Of a stretch of 64,000 bases of DNA, positions 16,937-25,561 are shown piece after piece (position 1 is the first letter of the stretch; every line of letters begins with the position of its first letter). The translations under genes and the position numbers were made by a program. The DNA lies in the NCBI GenBank assembly GCA_021741205.1, contig JAIOYI010000002.1:62001-126000 (forward strand), in the 5' to 3' direction. This stretch comes from Emcibacter sp. Lineage in GTDB: Bacteria > Pseudomonadota > Alphaproteobacteria > Sphingomonadales > Emcibacteraceae. The notes under the pieces are model-generated. The model saw only the letters and a list, made by a program, of their open reading frames with translations, did no database searches and was not told the DNA's origin.

Positions 16937-17674
16937 TCATTCCATAAGTGTTTTTTGCTTAACCTGATTATTTATATTAAACCATTCAGGATTATGTTCA
17001 AACAAGGCAAGGCATTCTTTCCATGTGAAATCATCCCGACCGTCAAAAGCTGTTATCATTTTAGAAATAAGATCAAAATCAGCAGGCTCATCAACACACC
17101 AACGGTGATGCCCCGAGGATTCCTCTGAGGGATAGATTCCGCAGCGAAATTCGCTATTTTTCCTATAAATATAAGGAGTAACATGCTCTCGCTGATAAGG
17201 TTCTGTACCAAGAGTATTAGCAGTTTTTAAGGCATTTGAAGAAAAAACTTCTGCTCCAAGACCACGAGGAAAATTATTGTCATTGACGGTTATATAATCA
17301 TAACGATCCCGATGATCCAAAAAATATTGGATAATATTATCCAAGAGAACAGGGTCAATAAGGGGGCAATCCGATGTCACACGCACAACGATATCCGCAG
17401 GATATGCTTTTAAGGCCTTATGGTAACGGGAAAGAACATCATCCTCACTACCTCTTACACAGGCAATATTCCTATGGTTGCAAAACTGTTCAATAGCATT
17501 ATCTGTTTCATTAATCGTTGTTGCCACAATAAGCTTGTCAATAAGCCGACTGTGAGAAAGACGGGATATATGATAATCGAGCAATGATCTGCCGCAAACC
17601 TCTTTTAATATCTTACCCGGTAAACGGGAAGACGTCATTCGAGCTTGAGTCACACATATGATAGGTTTCGTCAT
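16937..17674 (-). CDS. SpsF-type cytidylyltransferase, second copy
   Basis: A 245-residue paralogue of the protein at 6352, with matching motifs: VTQARMTSSRLPGKIL at the start, KLIVATTINETDN, and VRVTSDCPLIDPVLLD near residue 100. Also present are ITVNDNNFPRGLGAEVF and a late RWCVDEPADFDL, both typical of the group. It ends five bases from the convergent aminotransferase and is isolated from the flaG unit by the 17,704-17,733 terminator, so it must have its own promoter. Candidate functions are CMP-activation of pseudaminic acid or of a second nonulosonic sugar. Confidence 0.75.
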   Translation of the reverse strand: MTKPIICVTQARMTSSRLPGKILKEVCGRSLLDYHISRLSHSRLIDKLIVATTINETDNAIEQFCNHRNIACVRGSEDDVLSRYHKALKAYPADIVVRVTSDCPLIDPVLLDNIIQYFLDHRDRYDYITVNDNNFPRGLGAEVFSSNALKTANTLGTEPYQREHVTPYIYRKNSEFRCGIYPSEESSGHHRWCVDEPADFDLISKMITAFDGRDDFTWKECLALFEHNPEWFNINNQVKQKTLME

Positions 17675-17703
17675 TATAAATCCGCTATAGGGCTGTGTCC
17701 CAT

Positions 17704-17733
17704 AAAAAAAGTCTGTACCAATTGATACAGACT
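17704..17733 (-). terminator. Rho-independent terminator of the flagellin-flaG unit
   Basis: A perfect 8-bp stem (AGTCTGTA, 17,710-17,717, with TACAGACT, 17,726-17,733) and an 8-base loop, followed on the minus strand by seven T (A7 at 17,704-17,710). It lies 28 bases beyond the flaG stop and separates that transcript from the SpsF-type gene. Confidence 0.85.
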
Positions 17734-17760
17734 AATATCAAAAAAGCAAAGCCATATTGA

Positions 17761-18210
17761 CTAAACCTGTTCGTCGACAACAATTCCTTCAAGGCCTTCT
17801 CGTTCACGAATAAATGACACGAATTTCAATATTTCTTCAGAAGGGAATTGAGTGATCACATCACCAGTATTAACGTCAATCCCTTGATAAACAAAACGTC
17901 CTGAACCATCGTCCACATTAATTCTAAGTTTTGTTCCAGGTGGTTTACTAGGTAAGCTCGCATCAATAAATTTTTCGGCAGCCTGCAAATAATCTAAAAC
18001 ATTCCCAGACGTCAACGACTGAAGACGCTTATCAGCGGCTTTTGCAATCGCTGAAGAAACGCTATTAGATTCATCGCTTCTTATCTGGTTTGGTTCTGTT
18101 GTGGACTGTGATTTTTTTGCAGTATTTAGTGCAACAGTCTTTATCGCAGCATCACTTGTTTCGCCAGGTCCAGGTAAGCGCGGATTTGCATTATTTATTC
18201 CGTCTACCAT
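17761..18210 (-). CDS. flaG: FlaG-family flagellar protein
   Basis: A 149-residue FlaG-like protein. The C-terminal half, from about residue 65, has the FlaG beta segment: LRINVDDGSGRFVYQGID, NTGDVITQFPSEEILKFVSFIR. The N-terminal 60 residues are low-complexity and polar. In other bacteria FlaG affects filament length. The frame opens at 18,231, but ATG 18,210 has GAGG at correct spacing and is preferred. It lies directly downstream of the third flagellin and upstream of a strong terminator. Confidence 0.8.
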   Translation of the reverse strand: MVDGINNANPRLPGPGETSDAAIKTVALNTAKKSQSTTEPNQIRSDESNSVSSAIAKAADKRLQSLTSGNVLDYLQAAEKFIDASLPSKPPGTKLRINVDDGSGRFVYQGIDVNTGDVITQFPSEEILKFVSFIREREGLEGIVVDEQV

Positions 18211-18296
18211 TTTAACCTCTATAAATACCAACTTTCTCTATTTAAAAAACATACCATAAAATAATGAATAAACGAATTTTTCTCATAAAGATCATA

Positions 18297-18330
18297 TTTT
18301 GGTGAGGATGACGATACACCCCCACCAAAA
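18297..18330 (-). terminator. Hairpin after the third flagellin
   Basis: TTTTGGTGAGG (18,297-18,307) pairs with CCCCACCAAAA (18,320-18,330) in 10 of 11 positions. It begins 15 bases past the flagellin stop on the minus strand. No long T-run follows, so it may stabilise the flagellin 3' end while permitting some read-through to flaG. Confidence 0.5.
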
Positions 18331-18344
18331 ACATTAAAGTATTA

Positions 18345-19186
18345 TTATCTGAACAATGACAATACAGAACCAGGAGCCTGATTGGCGATTGAAAGAGCTT
18401 GTAGACCAAGCTGCTGTTTAACTTGCAATGATTGTAAGTTCGCACTTTCACGAGCCAGATCCGCATCAACCAAGTTACCAATACCAATTTCGATGGCACT
18501 AGCCAGTTTATCGGTGAATGCACGTTGGATTTCCACACGTTTTGCACCCGCACCAAGTTTGGACAGGAATGTATTGAGTGTGCTTTCAGCCGCTGTAATC
18601 GTTGTAATAGCAGTAGAAGCCGCCGCAGCAGACGTAATCACATGGGCTGTTGTCAAAGCCAAACCAGCACTAGCCGAAATATCGGTTGCCGCAATAGTGA
18701 TGGCATATTCAGCCGCAGTATTAGTACCCGTAGGAAGGGCTACAAGAGCCTGAATGCTTGCACCACCGTTTTTAACAGCATTCACACCGTTAAATTCAGC
18801 ATTATCAACAACAGTGTTGATCTGTGAATCAGATTTTTAAATTCGTCGTTAAGGGCTGTTCTTGATGCAGCATCAGCACCAGGGTCAGCCGCAGCAGTTG
18901 CCTTTGCTTTCAATTCGATCAAAAGATCAGAAACGGCTTCTGCAGCAGCAAGTGCCACATTCACAGAACTAGAAGCACGGTCAAGTGAACTTTTAACAGA
19001 TTCAAGACCCGCCAAGTCAGCTCTTTGTCCTTGGGCAATAGCAAACACAGCAGCGTTATCTTTCGCAGATGCCACTTTCAAGCCAGTATTAATTCTGGAT
19101 TGAACTGTATCTAATTGACTATTTGTTTTGGTGAGGTTTTGTAGTGCGAACAGAGCGCCCGCATTTGTGTTGACTGAAAAAGCCAT
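18345..19186 (-). pseudogene. Third flagellin, interrupted by a one-base frameshift
   Basis: Two reading frames together make one flagellin of about 280 residues. The N-terminal part (19,186 to about 18,838; AFSVNTNAGALFALQNL, TGLKVASAKDNAA) and the C-terminal part (18,785 to 18,345; NLVDADLARESANLQ, LGLQALSIANQAPGSV) lie in different frames. At a run of five A on the minus strand (18,834-18,838) one extra A would restore the frame, and the resulting 23-residue stretch then aligns without gaps to the other two flagellins. As given, translation ends after about 26 wrong-frame codons. It could be a true pseudogene, a phase-variable homopolymer or a sequencing/assembly error. Both halves are well conserved, which argues for a recent event or an error. 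Confidence 0.85.
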
Positions 19187-19326
19187 AAGTATATTCTCCA
19201 TTCTAGAGTAATAACAAAGAGCATTTTGCTCTTAAATAATAATGGGCCGAAACCCGCTCACGCCAATATTACGATATTTGCCATTCTGGCTATCTAACTG
19301 ACACGATAATAATAAGCCTTAAACTA

Positions 19327-19341
19327 TTAATTTTTCATTAA
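19327..19341. promoter_or_regulatory. Possible CtrA box upstream of the third flagellin
   Basis: TTAA, seven bases, TTAA: the full CtrA recognition pattern of alphaproteobacteria, 141 bases upstream of the flagellin ATG. A TTAA-N5-TTAA partly overlaps it. The whole 19,187-19,463 gap is AT-rich, so chance occurrence is quite possible. The gap also has an AAGAGCA/TGCTCTT hairpin at about 19,217-19,233. No sigma-54 consensus was found. Confidence 0.3.
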
Positions 19342-19463
19342 CAAGATTAATTTACATATTCTTTATAATTACCTTTAAAATCTTACTGTTAAGCTAATAT
19401 TTCAGAAAAATGATTAACAATATTAACCATAGAAAATATAAATTAACAGTTTAATATTAAGAA

Positions 19464-19874
19464 TTAGACGGAATAATTGTTGCCTGTGCTGGCATTCGAG
19501 TCTTTTGCCTCTGCCACATTATTTCTGGCCTGAGCTGATAAGCCCTCCATGATATTTTTGTTAATATCTATAAGAGCCTGAATATCTTCTTCACCTTTTG
19601 CCACTTGCGAACTATATCTTCCCACCCAAATAGAAATAGAGATAATGGAGGCACGAAGTTGTTTTGGCAACATGTTCCCCTCAACCGCACAGTCGGTCGC
19701 AAGTGTTGACCAGAGCTGCCTGTTCCAGTGGAGAGCATCATGCAATTTAACATCAAGTTTTGACAAGCCTTTCACGCTCATCAAAGAGCGTGTTACATCC
19801 GCAAACAATCTATACTCTGTCTGACTTGTCGTTTCGTTACTCTTTTGAGTCGTCTGATAAGCTTTCAGGGACAT
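19464..19874 (-). CDS. flaF: FlaF, flagellin synthesis/secretion factor
   Basis: A 136-residue FlaF-family protein. The core ALHWNRQLWSTLATDCAVEGN with LRASIISISIWVGRY (residues 48-95) is diagnostic. In Caulobacter FlaF is needed for flagellin translation or secretion and opposes FlbT. The start of flaF lies inside the 3' end of flbT (38-base overlap), a fixed arrangement in this class. The C-terminal 25 residues are polar and asparagine-rich. Confidence 0.92.
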   Translation of the reverse strand: MSLKAYQTTQKSNETTSQTEYRLFADVTRSLMSVKGLSKLDVKLHDALHWNRQLWSTLATDCAVEGNMLPKQLRASIISISIWVGRYSSQVAKGEEDIQALIDINKNIMEGLSAQARNNVAEAKDSNASTGNNYSV

Positions 19875-20259
19875 AATTTAGTCTCTCACTCTCATAATCG
19901 AACATCTTTCTGCATTTTAATAATGCTTTATAATATTCACCATCCATAACATCTTTACTAATGGAGACGCACAATGCCTTTGCAACAGGGTCTTCAATAA
20001 CACTCAAAAGCTCAGTCATTCTTAGGACATATTGCTCATGATATTTGTTAAATCCATTTTCATCCATATACATAAGCATAATGGGAAAATATATGTGCTT
20101 TACGGGTGTATCCACATCATCTGCCAATAAAATATCCTTTTCCCTAAGAAGAGATGCCTTATTTTGCAAGATCAATGTCGAACGTCTGTCCCCATTCACG
20201 AACACGGCTCCATTAACGACAATTTTTTCACCTGGTTTCAATGATATTTTTAATGCCAT
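19837..20259 (-). CDS. flbT: FlbT, post-transcriptional regulator of flagellin
   Basis: A 140-residue FlbT protein. The start LKISLKPGEKIVVNGAVFVNGD and the helical half (YFPIMLMYMDENG, HEQYVLRMTELLSVIEDP) match the family. FlbT binds flagellin mRNA leaders and lowers their stability or translation until the hook is complete. It precedes flaF and the third flagellin in one direction. About 200 AT-rich bases separate it from the divergent glycosyltransferase gene. Confidence 0.93.
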   Translation of the reverse strand: MALKISLKPGEKIVVNGAVFVNGDRRSTLILQNKASLLREKDILLADDVDTPVKHIYFPIMLMYMDENGFNKYHEQYVLRMTELLSVIEDPVAKALCVSISKDVMDGEYYKALLKCRKMFDYESERLNYVPESLSDDSKE

Positions 20260-20455
20260 TTTTATCCCTACTTAGAGCCTTTGACCCAATTCATGATTGA
20301 AACATGGTCATTATCTCAAACTTTGTGTTAATAAAATATGAACTAACTTTATTAAGTATAATATAAATATAGGAAAAATGACAATATTTTCATGCAAAAA
20401 TAAAAACATGCTATAAAATCACTTAAACCATAAGTCTGCAGAACGGATTATTGAG

Positions 20456-22138
20456 ATGAGTTCAAAACCCAAAAACATTTCCATACCAAAAACAAAAAAA
20501 CAATATGACAAGATTATTGTCAGTGGAGATAAAAATTACAAAAAAGGGAATTATTCAGAGGCGTTATTATATTATACAAAAGCATTGGATTACAAAGGGT
20601 ATAACCCCAATATTCTTGTTCTTATGGCACGATGTTTGTTTAATTTAGGGATGAAGAATAAAGCCATTAATCTTATGGAACATGCTTTGCACCAAAATGC
20701 CGACAACCCTAGCATTTGCGAGTCTCTGGGCAGCGCCTGTCTGTCATTTGATTTAAATGAACTCGCCATTAAATTTTTTTCGATTTATATTCAACTCAAT
20801 CCTAGTGAACCCATTGGCTATAACAATCTTGCCACCGCACTACGGGAAGATGGCCAATTTGACGAATCAATCCAACTCTTACAAGAAATAATCCCTATCT
20901 TTCCAGAAAATGCTTATTTGTGGAATTCTGCTGGGGCTGGTGTTTCCTTTCGAGATGGCTATGCGGCGGCACAACCTTTCTACGAAGAGGCTTACCGCCT
21001 AAATCCTAATATCCCCATTATTGCAAGCAACCTGTGTTTGGCCTACAGCAATTTACAACAATATGAAAAGGCTTATGATTTTGCAAAAAAAGCTGTTGCA
21101 TTGGTGCCTGCTTCACCTGCTTTTAATCTGGCTCTTTTCCACAGCAGTTTTAATGTGGGAAAATTTGATGATGCCTTTAAGGCTCTCGCTTGGCACAATT
21201 ATCCATCAGAACCAGGGTCTGTGTTTATGCCCTATAATATTAAAAAATGGCAAGGACAGGATCTTGCTGGCAAAACTATCTTAATTGGTGCCGAACAAGG
21301 TATAGGGGATGAAATTTTCTTTGCCAGCCTATACCCAGATCTTATTCGTTATGCAAAACACGTTATTATCGGATGTGATAAACGTCTTATCCCACTTTTT
21401 AAGAATTCGTTTAAGGAGGCTACCATCCTCCCCTATGTTCACGGAGAGCATAAATCTGGTTATAAAGTAAGAATGTATGAGGATATTAATCCCGACGAGA
21501 TTGATTATATGTGCCTTTATACAGAACTGATGCGTTATCGTTGGAGGTCTATTGATGATATCCCTGATTTAAGTGATGGATTTTTGCAACCGGAACTGAA
21601 AAAAATTAAACATTGGAAAAATAAACTGTCCAAGCTTCCCCATAAAATCAATGTGGGAATTTGTTGGCGCAGTGGCTTAAAACAAGCCAAAAGAAGCATG
21701 TTTTATGCGGATCTTATGGAATGGGTTCCTGTCCTCAAAACAAAAAATGTGAATTTCATTAATATTCAATATGGTGAATGCGACAAGGAAATCAAAGAAA
21801 TTTTTGATAAACACGGCATCATTCTGCATAATTTTGAAGACATCAATCTCAAAGATGATTTTGAAGATGTATCTGCTCTGATAAAAAATTTAGATTTGGT
21901 TCTGGGACCTGCTGCTGCACCTGTTGCACAGGCCGCTGCCACAGGAACTCTAAGTTGGTGGATTACATATAATATGAAGCCATGGTGGAGTTTCGGCTAT
22001 AGTGAAGGCACACCCTTATTCCAAAAAAACAAAGTATATGTAATGCCTCATACGTCTAACTGGACAGATTATATGGGCACCTTTGCAGAACAAGAATTTA
22101 CTCCCTGGGTTGAAAATAAATTAAAAACACAAAGATAA
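20456..22138 (+). CDS. TPR-glycosyltransferase, FlmG-like flagellin glycosyltransferase
   Basis: A 560-residue soluble protein. Residues 15-235 form about six tetratricopeptide repeats (GNYSEALLYYTKALDYKG and successors). Residues 265-555 form a glycosyltransferase-type domain with ILIGAEQGIGDEIFFASLYP, VGICWRSGLKQAKR near 395 and LVLGPAAAPVAQAAATG near 480. The same architecture is seen in Caulobacter FlmG, whose TPR half binds flagellin and whose catalytic half transfers pseudaminic acid. Position next to flbT, flaF, flagellins and Pse genes supports that role here. It is also broadly similar to other TPR/GT proteins, so the acceptor is inferred. Confidence 0.78.
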   Translation: MSSKPKNISIPKTKKQYDKIIVSGDKNYKKGNYSEALLYYTKALDYKGYNPNILVLMARCLFNLGMKNKAINLMEHALHQNADNPSICESLGSACLSFDLNELAIKFFSIYIQLNPSEPIGYNNLATALREDGQFDESIQLLQEIIPIFPENAYLWNSAGAGVSFRDGYAAAQPFYEEAYRLNPNIPIIASNLCLAYSNLQQYEKAYDFAKKAVALVPASPAFNLALFHSSFNVGKFDDAFKALAWHNYPSEPGSVFMPYNIKKWQGQDLAGKTILIGAEQGIGDEIFFASLYPDLIRYAKHVIIGCDKRLIPLFKNSFKEATILPYVHGEHKSGYKVRMYEDINPDEIDYMCLYTELMRYRWRSIDDIPDLSDGFLQPELKKIKHWKNKLSKLPHKINVGICWRSGLKQAKRSMFYADLMEWVPVLKTKNVNFINIQYGECDKEIKEIFDKHGIILHNFEDINLKDDFEDVSALIKNLDLVLGPAAAPVAQAAATGTLSWWITYNMKPWWSFGYSEGTPLFQKNKVYVMPHTSNWTDYMGTFAEQEFTPWVENKLKTQR

Positions 22139-22228
22139 TAGAGGTTCAGCTCTAAATTAAACTTTGACCTTTTATAATGAGAAATATAGTTTAACATTAT
22201 AAATTAAAAATAAAACGGATGTTTGGTT

Positions 22229-23074
22229 ATGAAATTTACAGGTACGGATACATATGTGGCAACACCTGATCTTATGATTGCGGTTAATGCGGCCATTACT
22301 CTGCAACGCCCTCTTCTGATAAAGGGTGAGCCTGGAACTGGAAAAACGGTTCTAGCCCATGAGGTCGCAAAAGCCCTAAACAAGAATCTCTTGGAATGGC
22401 ATATTAAGTCAACAACCAAGGCACAACAGGGTCTGTATGAATATGACGCGGTCTCCAGACTACGTGACAGCCAACTGGGGGATGCAAAGGTTCACGACAT
22501 CAAAAATTACATTAACAAGGGTAAATTATGGGAAGCCTTTACCGCCGAAGAAAGCCCTATTCTCCTGATTGATGAGGTTGATAAGGCCGACATTGAATTT
22601 CCCAATGACCTGTTGCAAGAACTCGACCGAATGGAATTTAATGTTTATGAAACCGGCGAAACGATCAAGGCCGTCAATAGACCACTTGTTATCATAACCA
22701 GTAACAATGAAAAAGATTTACCAGATGCCTTTCTGCGGCGCTGTTTCTTTCATTATATTAAATTTCCAGACAAAGAAACGATGGTAGATATTATTAATGT
22801 CCATTATCCTGATATTCAAAATATTCTTGTCCGTGAAGCCCTTAATCTTTTTTACGAGGTGCGTGATATTGCAGGTCTTAAGAAAAAACCCTCAACCTCT
22901 GAACTACTCGACTGGCTCAAACTTCTTATGGTAGAGGATATGCCCCTTGATGTATTGCAAAGCCGTGATCCTAAAAAGCTAATCCCTCCCCTCCATGGAG
23001 CGCTACTTAAAAATGAACAGGACGTCCATATGCTGGAAAGGCTTGCCTTTATGAATAGGCGGGAAAATCGCTAA
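22229..23074 (+). CDS. MoxR-family AAA+ ATPase
   Basis: A 281-residue AAA+ ATPase of the MoxR group, thought to act as chaperones in metalloenzyme or complex assembly with a VWA partner. Walker A is GEPGTGKT (near residue 35), Walker B is ILLIDEVDKAD near 115, and sensor 1 is VIITSNNEKDLPDAFLRRC with the arginine finger. The frame opens at TTG 22,223, but ATG 22,229 is preferred. The gene for its VWA partner follows after 29 bases. The two-gene unit has no link to a specific target in this window. Confidence 0.88.
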   Translation: MKFTGTDTYVATPDLMIAVNAAITLQRPLLIKGEPGTGKTVLAHEVAKALNKNLLEWHIKSTTKAQQGLYEYDAVSRLRDSQLGDAKVHDIKNYINKGKLWEAFTAEESPILLIDEVDKADIEFPNDLLQELDRMEFNVYETGETIKAVNRPLVIITSNNEKDLPDAFLRRCFFHYIKFPDKETMVDIINVHYPDIQNILVREALNLFYEVRDIAGLKKKPSTSELLDWLKLLMVEDMPLDVLQSRDPKKLIPPLHGALLKNEQDVHMLERLAFMNRRENR

Positions 23075-23103
23075 TCTGGGCATTAAGGCAGGACATTTAA
23101 ATT

Positions 23104-24288
23104 ATGTTTACTAATTTTTTCCTGAAACTTCGTGATCATGGCGTTCCTGTCTCGCTACAGGAATATCTTATTCTTATGGAAGCCATGCAGGCGGGTCTTG
23201 CCAATTATTCCATTACCGATTTTTATTATCTAAGCCGCACTACGCTCGTTAAGAATGAAAGCAATCTGGATAAATTTGACCAAATATTTGGTCATTGCTT
23301 CAAAGGATTAGAGGCACCAGAGGCTGAAAATCTTCTTGCTGAAATTCCAGAAGAATGGCTTCGTAAATTAGCTGAAAAATTCCTGACCCCAGAAGAAATG
23401 GCAAAAATTGAGGCCATGGGGGATTGGGATAAGTTGATGGAAACCCTGAAAAAAAGACTTGAGGAACAAAAGGAACGCCATCAAGGGGGCAACAAATGGA
23501 TTGGTACGGCAGGCACCTCACCTTTCGGCGCCTATGGCTATAACCCCGAAGGCGTGCGCATTGGACAAAATGAAAGCCGCCACAAGAGAGCCGTAAAGGT
23601 ATGGGATAAAAGGGAATTTAGAAATCTGGACGATAATGTTGAGCTTGGCACACGAAATATTAAGGTTGCTCTCAAAAGATTGCGACATTTTGCTCGCCAA
23701 GGCGCCGCAGAAGAGCTTGACCTTGATGACACCATAAAATCCACAGCCAAACAAGGCTATCTAGATATCAAAATGGTGCCTGAAAGACATAACGCTATCA
23801 AGGTATTGATCTTTTTTGACATTGGTGGCTCCATGGATCCCCATATTAAATTATGCGAAGAACTTTTTTCCGCCGCCCGCAGTGAATTTAAACATATGGA
23901 ATATTTTTATTTTCATAACTGTCTTTATGAAAGCGTCTGGAAAGACAATAACCGCCGCCACCAAAACCGCTTTAATACCTATGACATACTCCATAAATAT
24001 CCCCATGATTATAAGGTAATATTTGTGGGTGATGCCTCGATGAGCCCCTATGAGATTGTGTATCCAGGCGGCAGTGTCGAACATTGGAATGAAGAAAGTG
24101 GTGAGGTATGGATGAGACGTATCCTCGAAATTTATCAAAGCGCCGTCTGGCTCAATCCAACAAAAGAGGCCCACTGGGACTATACCCATTCTATCTCTCT
24201 CATGCGGGAATTGATGAAAGACAAAATGTATCCCCTAACCATAGGTGGGTTAGAAAGTGCCATGAAAGAATTGAGCCGAAAAAAATAG
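23104..24288 (+). CDS. VWA-domain protein, CoxE-like
   Basis: A 394-residue protein with an N-terminal helical region and a C-terminal von Willebrand A domain. The metal-ion site reads FFDIGGSMDPH near residue 240, where the first serine of DxSxS is replaced by glycine. A second acidic loop is IFVGDASMSPYEI near 305. Such proteins pair with MoxR ATPases (as CoxE does with CoxD) to insert metals or remodel complexes. A charged linker at 110-170 precedes the domain. The partner ATPase lies immediately upstream. Confidence 0.85.
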   Translation: MFTNFFLKLRDHGVPVSLQEYLILMEAMQAGLANYSITDFYYLSRTTLVKNESNLDKFDQIFGHCFKGLEAPEAENLLAEIPEEWLRKLAEKFLTPEEMAKIEAMGDWDKLMETLKKRLEEQKERHQGGNKWIGTAGTSPFGAYGYNPEGVRIGQNESRHKRAVKVWDKREFRNLDDNVELGTRNIKVALKRLRHFARQGAAEELDLDDTIKSTAKQGYLDIKMVPERHNAIKVLIFFDIGGSMDPHIKLCEELFSAARSEFKHMEYFYFHNCLYESVWKDNNRRHQNRFNTYDILHKYPHDYKVIFVGDASMSPYEIVYPGGSVEHWNEESGEVWMRRILEIYQSAVWLNPTKEAHWDYTHSISLMRELMKDKMYPLTIGGLESAMKELSRKK

Positions 24289-24308
24289 CATATGCTTAGA
24301 GACAGAAC

Positions 24309-24812
24309 CTAGATGACAGAGAATTTCTTAATAGCCACATCAAGGCCATTTTTGAGCTGAGCCCCAATTTCACCACCATCCCCACTAATACGTTCTTTAA
24401 TCACAATACGCATGGCATCTATATGAGCCTTAATAATTTCCACATTTTTATCAGACGTGCTCGTACTAACACCTGTAAAATCATATAATCCATCGGAAAA
24501 ATGAGAAATTAAAGGATAACCGAATGTGCCTCCCTGCCCTCGCATATCATGGGCAATGGCGTGCAATTGTTCAAAATGTTGAAATCTTTGTTCTGGCGTA
24601 TCCACGCAGCGTCTATGAACGTCCGCAAGATTCTCAATTAAACTAGATACCCAATCGGGATAATCTTCTGACATTGCATCAAGTGCTGCCATGGCCTCTT
24701 CCATAAGACCTTCATCAAACGAAATCTCATCATCACGCAGAGGGGCAAGACCTAATGTTTTTTCCCGTAATTTATTCTTACGGCGATAATAACGCACACT
24801 TACCTTAGCCAT
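24309..24812 (-). CDS. Histidine phosphotransfer (HPt) domain protein
   Basis: A 167-residue protein with an HPt-like four-helix region. The phosphorylatable histidine is in LHAIAHDMRGQGGTFGYPLI near residue 85, matching the H-x-x-K/R-G pattern, preceded by helical LIENLADVHRRC. The start at ATG 24,812 lies inside the response-regulator stop region and has GAGGT upstream; the longer frame from 24,839 is rejected. The two genes are translationally coupled, so the HPt probably exchanges phosphate with that regulator. No histidine kinase is present in the window. Confidence 0.72.
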   Translation of the reverse strand: MAKVSVRYYRRKNKLREKTLGLAPLRDDEISFDEGLMEEAMAALDAMSEDYPDWVSSLIENLADVHRRCVDTPEQRFQHFEQLHAIAHDMRGQGGTFGYPLISHFSDGLYDFTGVSTSTSDKNVEIIKAHIDAMRIVIKERISGDGGEIGAQLKNGLDVAIKKFSVI

Positions 24813-25356
24813 TGACGACCTCCACTTCTGGGCTATCATAATTTAACACACGCCTATCGGTACCCTTAATGGGTATTGCCTGACGGCGGCGATCAGGACC
24901 AAAATATGTTGAATTATGAACAAATTGTCTTGGCTTATTGATAATCGTAAAAAGCTTATCCGCTAAAGCATTAACGGTAAAAGGTTTTGACATAAATTCA
25001 TTAACGCCCATGGCACGGGCATCATGCACTCTTTTAGGTTCCGAATAACCCGTTAACATCATAAAAGGAAGAAAACGATCAGGGCTTTCTTTATGTCGTC
25101 TAATCCAACGTAAGAGCATCATCCCATTGACGGGTGACATTTCCCAATCAGAAATAACAATATCAATGCTCATCATCCCCGCTTTCATAGGGTCGCTTGC
25201 TACAAGTTTTATGAAATCAATGGCCTGAGCACCGTCATCAACGGATTGTATCGACCCCACCCCCATAACACGAAGGCTGTTTACAATTAATGATCTGATA
25301 AATTGACTGTCCTCCACCACCAAAACACTAACTCTACTTAAATCAATGTTGCCCAT
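24805..25356 (-). CDS. CheY-like response regulator
   Basis: A 183-residue single receiver domain with a 50-residue tail. Acid pocket VLVVEDSQFIRS, phospho-acceptor aspartate in IVISDWEMSPVNG near residue 65, and conserved lysine in EFMSKPFT near 118. The tail (PRQFVHNSTYFGPDRRRQ) is a motif often attached to alphaproteobacterial CheY-like proteins. No DNA-binding domain. ATG 25,356 follows AGGGA and is chosen over the frame opening at 25,410. It is followed by the HPt gene with an 8-base overlap. Confidence 0.88.
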   Translation of the reverse strand: MGNIDLSRVSVLVVEDSQFIRSLIVNSLRVMGVGSIQSVDDGAQAIDFIKLVASDPMKAGMMSIDIVISDWEMSPVNGMMLLRWIRRHKESPDRFLPFMMLTGYSEPKRVHDARAMGVNEFMSKPFTVNALADKLFTIINKPRQFVHNSTYFGPDRRRQAIPIKGTDRRVLNYDSPEVEVVNG

Positions 25357-25561
25357 ATTTTCCCTATATTTTTTTAAATAAAATAATTTTAAACATCTAT
25401 CATATGACATTAACCATAATATCCGAGAGTAAACAAATTGTGAATTAAGTAAAATTTCAATAATAAAATTTTAATATGGGCATAAATTCATGGCGTTACC
25501 ATGTCACTTGTTGCTGATTGATAGTCCTGCTAGAATGTTTTATTAATGACCCGCATTAAAA

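Noticed and set aside
18242-18556. Minus-strand frame across the end of the third flagellin
   Set aside because: It is the alternative frame of flagellin codons and lacks protein-like composition.
18830-18842. Programmed ribosomal frameshift in the third flagellin
   Set aside because: The sequence around the A-run does not form a classical X-XXY-YYZ slip site in the zero frame, and no downstream pseudoknot was seen.
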